This document shows positions 1-8,775 of a DNA stretch of 64,000 nt, in pieces. The stretch is from NCBI GenBank assembly GCA_026168455.1, contig CM047430.1:1104423-1168422 (forward strand), in the 5' to 3' direction. The stretch is from Theocolax elegans (taxonomy: Eukaryota > Arthropoda > Insecta > Hymenoptera > Cerocephalidae). The notes under the pieces are model-generated. The model was not told where the DNA came from and searched no databases. It saw nothing but the letters and a program-made list of their open reading frames with translations. The first letter of the stretch is position 1; each line of letters starts with the position of its first letter. The position numbers were made by a program, and so were the translations under genes.

Positions 1-309
1 ATTAAATTTTTTTTTCAGAAAAAGAAAAACATAAGTCTGTAAACATATTTTCCATGAACATTTTAAGACTTATTAGACATTAAAAGATGCATTCAGTGCT
101 TCAATATCCTGCGGCAACTGCAAAAATTGATCAATTTTTCAATATCATTATAAGTTTAATAACCAGAATTAAAAATGCATAATAAACATTTTTTATATTG
201 ATAACTATAAAGTATAATGTATATATATTATGTAAAAAAAATAAATTTGTAAGAGGAAATAAAAAAAAAAAATTTATTCCAGTAAGAATTGTTTATTTAT
301 TTAAAACAT
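1..309. other. AT-rich flank, no gene seen
   Basis: AT-rich DNA with no recognisable coding or RNA feature. It ends at a TTAA that abuts the candidate left end of the piggyBac-like relic. Confidence 0.5.
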
Positions 310-350
310 TTAACCCAGGCTTGACCCCTTAAGGACGGGACTGGTCGATA
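310..350 (+). repeat. Candidate 5' end of piggyBac-like element (TTAA + CCC terminus)
   Basis: TTAA at 310-313 is followed directly by CCCAGG. That is the arrangement expected at a piggyBac end: TTAA target duplication, then a terminus starting CCC. Just inside is a perfect 14-nt palindrome (GTCGATATATCGAC). I could not find a matching inverted terminus downstream of the coding remnant, so the right end seems lost or displaced. Confidence 0.5.
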
Positions 351-740
351 TATCGACTACTTTGGTATCATATTATTTTGGAATTGTTTCAGGGGTAATA
401 TCATATGTTGAATACAGGAAACATAGTGTTACCATTCTAAAAAGCAATTATGACCTTGAAATAGTGATTTCAATGTCAAATTTTTATTTGGTATTTCGAC
501 TTGCAAATTGGTATACCAACGTATTTTAATGCTTTGAATACGAAACAAATAGTGTTGCCTTTGATGAAACACATTTTCATAGAGATTATTTGAAATATTT
601 ATTACTATTAGTTTCTTGGCAGATCAACATATAGTTATTTTTCTTTGCGGTAGATTTTTTATTGATAATAATCTTATTATTTGATCATTCTCTTTATTGA
701 CTAAATTGTCAAAAAAATACAAGCAATTATTATTGACAAA

Positions 741-2270
741 ATGGCTGATATTGAAACTTGGAGTAGTGGCGAGTCTGTACCTGAAATACAAGATTTGGAG
801 AATGAGGAATTTCATGAAGTTGATTTGGTAGAAAATGATTATGATGAAACTCAAATTTTTGAAAACGCGTATTTTTATACATCAATCAAAGATTTTCATG
901 GTACTTTTAAAATAAATCCTAATATCACTATATCGGGGAATAAAGCAATCAATTACTTAAATACTTTTTTGATTCTCCTCTGATTGAGAGAATTATAGAT
1001 GATACGAATCGCTATGAAAGTCAGAATCATGAAGATCGGCAATCCCATCAGAATACTTGGTCTCCTCTTACGAAAGATGAATTTGAATGTTTTCTTGGCC
1101 TTTCAATTCTAATGGGCCATAATCGAAAAGGTGACTTGAAAGACTATTGGTCTAAAGATCCTCTGCTTTATACTCCAATTTTCGGTCAAATAATGTCTGG
1201 TGATAGGTTTCTTGCAATCTTACGCCATTTACATTTTCATGATAATGAAGATACCTCGTACATCGTTCACCAACCTTTAGTAAAAATAAAACCAATAATA
1301 GACTATCTACAAAGTAAATTCTTAGTAACTCTTAATCCAGGCAAAAATTTGTGCATAGATGAAAGCCCAGTATTATGGAAAGGCAGGATTCGATTCAAGT
1401 AGTATATTCCTTTGAAAAGAAATCGGTTTGGCATCAAACTTTTTGAATTAGTAAACTGTGAGACTGGATTCATTGTGGGTTTTATTGTCTACACTGGCGC
1501 TGATACTGATTAACAGAAGTTTGATTTGGGTGTTACTGGGGATATTGACGCTCATTTCTTACAATCTTATTTTTATAAGGGTCATGTCATATACATAGAT
1601 AACTGGTATACATCTCCCATATTGGCAGAATTTTTGCATGATCGCGATACAGGAATGGGTGGCACGGTAAGAACAAATAGAAAAGGAATGCCAAAATTAG
1701 AAAATAAATTAGAACGAGGTAAGGTTCAAGTTGCTCATAATAATTTGCATGCTCACAACTGTGCACGAACCTGAGTTCTGTACCACTGGCAAAAAACACT
1801 ATCAAACCAATGAGGATATTATAAAACCACGGTGTATCGATGAATACAACCAAAATATGAGTGGTGTTGACAATGTAGATAGACAATTGTCTATAAATGA
1901 AACAGTTAGAAAAACAATGAAGTGGAATCGCAAGTTATTTTTCAATCAAATTTATCTAAGTTTATCTAATGCTAATTCTTTATATAAAATAAAACATGAA
2001 GGACCAATGCCCTTACCTTCATTCCGAATACCGGCTGTTATATCATTAATGAAATTGGATAATACTAATGATAGCGTTTCTCGTCATGTTAGCCCTCTTA
2101 TTCGATTAGTTGGTCGTCATTTTCCAAAGTTTGCTACAAGTCGAAGGTGTCACTTGTGTGCTTTACGTAAAATTACTAGTCGAACAAAATACAGGTACTC
2201 TGATAGCGATATTCCTTTATGCGTAGCTTTAAGTTTTGAAGAATATCACACAAAAGAGACATTATTATAA
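741..2270 (+). pseudogene. piggyBac-family (PGBD-like) transposase relic
   Basis: The remnant matches the domain order of piggyBac transposases, which cut and paste DNA at TTAA: an acidic N-terminus from 741, then DDE-domain blocks (NPGKNLCIDESP near 1351-1371, YIDNWYTSPIL near 1592-1624), then HEPEF and MSGVDNVDR near 1771-1884, then a C-terminal Cys-rich segment ending FEEYHT. It is broken. A frameshift lies in a T-run near 967-972, in-frame stops sit at 1400-1402 and 1511-1513, and a small deletion/frameshift falls around 1745-1760. The C-terminal cysteine domain keeps one CxxC but lacks the middle CxxC usual for the family. No intact reading frame exceeds 180 codons, so it cannot encode an active enzyme. 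Family assignment is firm; a domesticated function is not supported. Confidence 0.9.
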
Positions 2271-2286
2271 AGTCAAATATTTAGAG

Positions 2287-2406
2287 GTGAGAGGCAAGGG
2301 GACTCACGGAAATAAATCACCCCAACGTGAGAGTCAAGGGGACTCACGGAAATAAAGCACCCTAACGTGAGAGGCAATAGGACTCACGAAAATCAAGCAC
2401 CCCAAA
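2287..2406 (+). repeat. Three tandem 40-bp repeats
   Basis: Units start at 2287, 2327 and 2367 with GTGAGAGGCAAGGGGACTCA or a close variant. The period is exactly 40 bp and there are a few substitutions. The array lies immediately 3' of the transposase remnant, so it may be subterminal repeat sequence of that element. Confidence 0.85.
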
Positions 2407-2547
2407 GGGATCAAGTCTTCGCCACATCCACGCGTTAATTCTGGGTCATGCTAAGAGTCAAGAACGAGCGATAGAACCCCTGTCGAACACCTACCTACCC
2501 GTACAAGCTATACGAGTCCCTAGCTACACCTACCTACCCATAGACCT
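2407..2547. other. Spacer between the 40-bp repeats and LTR A
   Basis: No gene seen. The short motif ACACCTACCTACCC occurs twice (near 2487 and 2526). Confidence 0.4.
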
Positions 2548-3744
2548 TGTCACGCCGCACTGGGTATCAGGGTGCGGGACTACCTAAATAAATACGCAGG
2601 GGGATTATAAAATTAACACTAGGATTTATTAACTGAAAAGACAAGAAAACAACAATTTATTTTCAATCGAAGTCGGGCATCAGTCGATTGTAATCTAGTA
2701 AATTAATTAATCTAACGCGATCGCTCAGCGTAGCGCAGGGGAAAGAGGGGAAACGCGGGAGAGAGCCAATGTTAAGATGGCGGGGAATAATACGCACACA
2801 AACACGCGGGCGGACCGGAATTCGCGACCGATAAAAGAAAAGGGGAAAGTGCACCATACGCACTCACCTTTCGTAACTGCAGCCGATTGATAAAAGTCTC
2901 GAAATCGCTGCCACACTATGCTCAGCTCACACACCAAAATCAAGCAATAAATTGACATAAATCGGTAAAAGGCTTAATCACACCGCGACCAAACACTCTC
3001 GACCGTAGTTCACGGAGCTCTGTTCTCCGTCGGCACTCGGCTCGTCTCGTTTGTGCGCGCATGCGCCTTGCGCTGCTATCGGTACGAGACGAGAGTTCGT
3101 CCGTGCGATCGGCCGTACTCGTACGACTGCGTCTGTATACCAGCTGTCAAGAAGACGATTCAACGGACTACTGCCGACGTAGTGGATCTTCTCCGACGCT
3201 GACCTGCCGTGGGATTGACCTGGAGCTCCCGAGGAATTGTTACAGGTAAGTCGCTAAGCCGTAGGAGTTTATCGTTACTTGTTTAGTTAATTTATAGTGG
3301 GAGAGGTTAGTGCTCCCCTAACCTCTCAACTCCTGTTGACATTATTTTCTTCCTATGTTGCTGTCCTATCATCTCCTTCCTGGTTATCCTTTTCCCTAAT
3401 AAAGTGCTTTGTCTCATTTACTATCACTTTCACAGGGATTCTACACAAGGTTCCAGTGGGCGATGGACTTCAGAGGATACCTGCTGCACTCCTGAGGCTT
3501 TGCACCTGATGCAGATCATTCAACTTGCTACTTCTTCGTTGGATTGTCCTGGTGCTGGATTGCTGGGAACCGGGGAAGGGACGTGGAGTTTTACATGGTA
3601 GTTAGGGTACTGGGTAACTTATATTAGGTATACGTGAGTGTACGGTATCCGGGTAGGTAGGTTTGATAAGGGGGAAGGCTACGCTAATGCCTTTTTATTG
3701 TTTCTTTTACCTTTTTGTGACAGGTGTGAAATCACCTTGTCACA
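2548..3744 (-). repeat. 3' LTR of gypsy element A
   Basis: A segment of about 1.2 kb bounded by TGTCACGCC at the left and CCTTGTCACA at the right (inverted TGT..ACA-type ends). It sits directly next to a G-rich tract on the minus strand, which fixes the orientation. Read on the minus strand, AATAAA lies roughly 80-120 nt before the end. Its outer ~30 bp (CACTGGGTATCAGGGTGC) match, inverted, the end of the LTR at 12.1 kb. Confidence 0.7.
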
Positions 3745-3757
3745 ACTCCCCCCCGCC
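3745..3757 (-). other. Polypurine tract of element A
   Basis: The minus strand reads GGCGGGGGGGAGT immediately before the LTR start TGTGACAAGG. This is the expected plus-strand DNA primer site, and its position defines the 3' LTR boundary. Confidence 0.75.
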
Positions 3758-4386
3758 AAACTGAAGTTACGCGGAGTCGTAACTTCGGGGGGAATTTGCA
3801 TGAATGATTATGGTAGCTATCCTACTATCTAATCTACGATGATCGGTATCATCTGTTTTCCGGTGTATTGTGTAGCTGCTTGGCTGCTCCAATCTTTGTA
3901 TAGTGTACGCGCTGTGTGTATTTCCTATTTCCTATTTCTCTATCTATTTAGTATATTTACTTACTGGTTGCCCTTACAATTTACTTACTTACTAGCCGAT
4001 GAGAGCTCCCGATATTTCCGCGACCATACTCTCCTTCATACTTACATGAATCATTCGTTCTATTCTATTTCCAATGTAAAGAAAAAAATTATTACTATTT
4101 AATTTTACATGTATATATATAATTTATCTAATTCTTAATTTTAGGTAAAGTGCGTACATTGCTATTATAATTAAAAATATAGGGGGCTTCCTTGAATTTA
4201 ACCGCGTCCTATGTCGTTTTCTTATTAATTAATGAATTTTCTTATTTGTTATTTTCTTATGTCTAAATTGCATTTTTATATGTGGGAATTGTATCTGGGT
4301 TAGTAAATAATAATCGCTTATTTTCTATAAGAATTTATTTATTTAAAAAAACTAGAAAAAGAAAATATATATATTATTTTTAATTG
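3758..4386 (-). other. 3' untranslated region of element A
   Basis: About 630 bp between the third ORF and the polypurine tract, AT-rich towards 4080-4380. No coding signature seen. Confidence 0.6.
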
Positions 4387-5376
4387 TTAGGCCCATTTTT
4401 TGGCCAACTCCTTTCTCTTGCGGAGAACCTCTCGGTGGTATTCTCCACACCGTGGGCAGGATGCGTTTAACACGCCTTTCCAGCCGCAGTTTCGGCAGAA
4501 CATGGCCCTTGGTGACGAACAGGTGTTGAATTTGTGGCCTGTTCCACCGCAGTTCCAGCATCCTTGCCGGCATTGATCCTGGGGAGGTCGGGGTACTCCT
4601 TCCCAGAGCCTCTTCTCCTCCTCTAACCTAGTTTGGTCTGGTTTTGAGACTCTGGGCATGGTGAGTAGGGATGGGATTTCCCTGGGTTCCTGGGGGTTTG
4701 GGGTGTTCATAATAGGCGCGGCGGGGTTAATTATGGGTTCGGGGATGGTTTGCGCGGGGGTAGGTGGGTAGTGTGGGGGAGCGGGGAAGTTCTGGGCGGG
4801 GAGGTTTTGGGTAGAAGCGGGGGAATATGACGTGGTCAAGTTTTGTGCAGGAGCGGGGAAGATTTCGGGGACAACCGTGGAGGGTTTGGGTTCTGGGGAT
4901 TTGGATGGGAATGGTGAGGGGTTTTGGATATGGTGGTATTGGGGGAATAAGGGGAGAGGTGCTGGGACGTGGATGTACGTATACTGACGTGTGGCGGGAT
5001 TGTATACAGGGTGGGAAATGGTAGGAAGAGGTGGTACGGGGAAGGAATTTGGGGACATGGTGAGGGGGGGGGGGAAGGATTGTCCTGGTGGCGGTGTCTG
5101 AGGTCGCCTCATGACCGGTGTATCTATTGCCGCCATCTGGGATACTTCTTCTCTTCTCTCTATCTTGGCTATGGTGGCTCTAAAGCGAGGGTCTTCGCAC
5201 CCGGGCACCCTCGACTCGGTGCCTCTCTTACATTGCTTCCGCCAATTCCTCGTTTCCTGGCTTGGGCATTTCCGTCGGGCGAGACGCGAATCTTCCGCGT
5301 CCTCGTCCTCGCTGCCGGGCCGATGCCGTCTCTCCAGCTCGTTCCATCTAAAGCATTCCTTACCTTTAGTTTTCAT
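4387..5376 (-). CDS. Element A ORF3: proline-rich protein with a nucleocapsid-like zinc-knuckle tail
   Basis: An intact 329-codon ORF starting about 45 nt after the pol stop. The first ~90 residues are charged (Arg/Lys/Glu-rich). Residues ~90-230 are very rich in Pro with Ala/Thr/Ser and contain repeated PAPxQN-like phrases. The last ~60 residues hold a canonical CCHC zinc knuckle (CWNCGGTGHKFNTC) followed by a second Cys cluster (CRNCGWKG..SCPRCGEYH) and a basic C-terminus. Tails of this kind normally end Gag in related elements, and a comparable Cys cluster ends the Gag proteins of elements D and E here. Element A's own Gag already ends with zinc knuckles, so this is a second nucleic-acid-binding product. 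No signal peptide or transmembrane segment is seen, so it is not an envelope. Function is unknown; RNA or DNA binding is inferred from the knuckle. That it is intact while pol is broken is notable. Confidence 0.7.
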   Translation of the reverse strand: MKTKGKECFRWNELERRHRPGSEDEDAEDSRLARRKCPSQETRNWRKQCKRGTESRVPGCEDPRFRATIAKIERREEVSQMAAIDTPVMRRPQTPPPGQSFPPPLTMSPNSFPVPPLPTISHPVYNPATRQYTYIHVPAPLPLFPQYHHIQNPSPFPSKSPEPKPSTVVPEIFPAPAQNLTTSYSPASTQNLPAQNFPAPPHYPPTPAQTIPEPIINPAAPIMNTPNPQEPREIPSLLTMPRVSKPDQTRLEEEKRLWEGVPRPPQDQCRQGCWNCGGTGHKFNTCSSPRAMFCRNCGWKGVLNASCPRCGEYHREVLRKRKELAKKWA

Positions 5377-5420
5377 TATCTTTCCTTCTCCTCTTTTTTC
5401 ATTGCCTCCTGGATTGCTTT

Positions 5421-8400
5421 TTATGTCCGCGACCTTAATTTCATTCGTGGGGAGTTTCCATTGCTCACGTTTGTTTGGGGCTTTATTTTCCTTGGTCTAC
5501 CTCTATTGCGTTTTGGGATTTCGGGGATTGGATTTACTGGGGACCGCGATTCTTTTCTGTTGGGTATGGGTTTTTCAGGGGTACGGTTTTTAAACTGATT
5601 AGGGTAACGGGGAGGAACATATCGTTTTAAGTCATTTACAAATACCTTTGTCTGCCGTTTTGTATCCTCTTCCTCGACCAAGTAAACTACTGGGGATAAA
5701 ACTTTTACTATTTTTGCGGGGCCTATGAACTTTGGTGCGTGCTTTGCAGCAAAGTTATCATCCGCAGAGGACAAAACGTGGTTCCGTTTGCAGACTAAAT
5801 CTCCCACTTGGAAGGTTATTTCCCTCCTTCCTTTATTATAATATTTGGCATGTTTATCGTTTGCATTGTCGATGTGCCTTTTTACCAAGTCGTAGATTAT
5901 GGGTAATCTTTTTACTCTATTTGACCATGTTTCAGTAGCTGGTTGGGGAATTAGTGATGGGGAATCTATGTGTTTTCTTAGTAAAGCTACCGGGGTGGGA
6001 TTTCTACCGAAATTTAGGAAAGCTGGGGAATATTTGGTGGATGAGTGGACTACGCTATTAAGAGCAAAACAAAATTCTCCTAGGTGTTTATCCCATTCCC
6101 TGTGGTCCTGATCTAGGTAGCTATTTATCATGGGCTTTATATTCCTATTCACGCGTTCTACCGGGTTAGCTTGGGCATGATACGGGGGAATTGTTGACTG
6201 AATTACTCCGTATTCCGTTAACCTTTCCGTTATCAATTTGTTTGAAAATTCCGTTCCATTGTTTGTAATAAGGTATATTGGGCATCCCCATCAGTTGATT
6301 ACTAGCTCATCAAAAGCTGTTAATACATTTTTCGCGTCCGCTTTCCGTAAAGGTTTTATTTCTATGTACCGGGTAAACAGATCCTCGAATACTATTATAT
6401 ATTTGTAACCTGACTTGGATGGTGGTTTTGGACCCATTATGTCCGCTGCTACCACAGTCCATGGCCCTTCAATGTTTCTTCCCTCCATGATACCTGCTGG
6501 GGGTTGCTGGGATGATTTGTGGGCTTGACACTCCTGACAGGCTTTTACAAATTTGCACGTGTCGTAATAGATACCGGGCCAATAATAGTATGTTGCTACC
6601 CTTGCGTATGTCTTGTCCATTTCCAGATGACCAGATTGTGGGGAGTAATGTGCTTCAAATAGGGCTTTGGGTCGGTCTTTATTGGGGAGTATGAGCTTCC
6701 ATGCGTCCAAATCGGGGATTAGGGCGGTGCGCATATAAATAGCCATTTTCTATTTTTAAATATGGGTACTTTTTCGGGGATCTTATAACCGCGGCCATTT
6801 GCTTTTGATATTCCGAATCTTCCAAGTCCAATGGTCCTACTGCTGTTACTGCTTCTTGATTCTCATAAGCTCTTGATAAGGCGTCCGGTACTTTGTGCAA
6901 TGAGCCTTTTCTATAAACAAATTTAATATTATAGTTTTGTAGTACCGTATTCCATTGAGCTAGTCTGCCAGTAGGATCTTTAATGTTCTTCAGCTATAAC
7001 AGACTATGGTGATCCGTTATGACGGTGAATTCCTCACCCTGAAAATAACCTCGTAAACGATCCACTGCCCAAAGGACTGCCAAGCACTCTTTTTCAGTTA
7101 CCGTATAGTTCCTTTCTGCTTTCGTCAGTGACCGACTGACGTAATATATGGGGTGCTCCTCTCCGTTAATTTCCTGAGTCAGCACTCCCGCTATAGCGTA
7201 ATCGCTCGCGTCCGTTTGCAGGGTAAAGGGCAGGGATAGATTTGGTCGGGCTAATACGGGGGCTTGGGTTAGGGCAGGCTTTAGCTTTTTAAAAGCTTCC
7301 TGTTGTTCGGCTTTCCAGTGCCATCTCACGTCCTTGCGAGTTAAGTAATTTAGCGGTACTTTGTACTCAGCTAATCTATCAATAAATCTGGAATACCAGC
7401 CAATCATCCCTGTAAACCGACGTAATTGCTTCAAGTTAGTTGGGGCTGGATATTCCAACAATGGTTTAATTTTATCACTATTAGTTTTTAAACCATCCTC
7501 GTTTACTATGTAACCCAAATATGTTACTTCAGCGCAGCAGAACTCCGATTTTTCCTGATTTATCTGTAAGTTTGCTTTTCGTAGCGCTGTAAGGACTATT
7601 CTAATCCACTGTATGTGTTCCTCGAATGTCTTGGCCGTGATGATTATGTCATCTAAATAGGCAAAGACATGAGGTTCCCATTCTGGCCTTATTAATTTAT
7701 CCATTATTTGCTGGAACATGGCGGGGGCATTTGTCAATCCATAGGGGACTCTTTTAAACTGAAATAGACCGCGACCGGGAACCGCAAACGCCGTTATCTC
7801 TCGACTTTCGGGGGCAAGGGGAACTTGATGGTAGGCTTGCGAGAGATCGAGTTTGGTTATGTATCGACTTTCCCTAAGCTGATCCAATATGTCATCCATA
7901 TTCCGCAATGGATAAGCATACTTTTTAGTTACTGCATTGACTTGTCGATAGTCAATGCAGAACCTGTATTTCCCGTTTGCCTTGGGTACTATAACCGGAC
8001 AGCTACACCAATGACTATCCGACGGTTCTATTATTCCTTCTCTTAACATCCTATCGACTTCCTCGTAGGCTGCTTTGAGCATTTTTGGGGAATACCTTCT
8101 ATTCCGCTGCCGAATAGGTTTGTTATCTATTAACTCCAATTTGTGTTCCGTTATATTGGTTACTCCTAATGTTTTCGGGGTAGGGGGAACTAATTCGTCC
8201 AATAGTTTGTTGAATTGTTGAATTTGTTCTGGGGTTGCTCTAACTAGTCCACCGATACTAGCTATCGCGGGGAAGCAGCTAGGGTCTTCGCCATATGGGT
8301 AGAATTGGTGAATTATCTCTTTATTTGTCCACCAAGTATCATTCGTAAAATCTACCTTAATATTAGCCTTCCTTTTAAAATCCATTCCCAAAATACAATC

Positions 8401-8775
8401 ATAATGCAACCCATCAGCAACCTGAAAGGGCATTGTGATTTCTTCCTCATCCAATTTAATTTTAATCTCTACTATCCCTTGTATTGAAACCTGTGTCCCA
8501 TCTGCAACCTTAACACTTGTGCACCTTGATGGTCGTAATTTGCTTCCCAATATTCCACTCATTCGCTTTCCAATGAATGAGTGAACTGAACCACTATCCA
8601 ATAAAGCTACCAATAGTCTACCGTTTAATTCTAAGTTAAAAAATAGTCTGGGATCAACTCCGGGGGTTTTTTGTATCAGGGATTGGGGTTTATGGGATTT
8701 TTCTGTATGGGGCCCTTTCGGGGCAAATGTTGAGGAAATATGGCCCTCTATTTCCTCTGATTGAAGTTTCCCTGA
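5421..8775 (-). pseudogene. pol: Element A pol (protease-RT-RNase H-integrase), broken
   Basis: The pol frame opens at 8775, inside the end of gag, and runs through an aspartic protease (LLDSGS, near 8600), reverse transcriptase (FCIDYRQVN, LDLSQAYHQVP, the active-site block AYLDDI), RNase H (LQTDASDYA; ITDHHSLL), integrase with its zinc-binding region, and a GPY/F-type C-terminus near 5700. The protein ends in a basic tail with a GRPRK AT-hook-like motif. Breaks: a stop at 6994-6996 within RNase H, a frameshift near 6740-6750, and a stop at 6291-6293 inside integrase. In addition the second catalytic aspartate of the integrase DDE triad is Asn (codon 6261-6263). RT and protease look intact, but integration and full-length Pol are lost. 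Confidence 0.9.

Noticed and set aside
624..854. 76-codon minus-strand ORF
   Set aside because: Antisense of the piggyBac transposase 5' end.
4387..5376. Envelope (env) gene of an errantivirus-like element
   Set aside because: No signal peptide, furin site or transmembrane segment; the C-terminus is a zinc knuckle.
4827..5598. Plus-strand ORFs of up to 209 codons
   Set aside because: Antisense shadows of element A ORF3 and pol.
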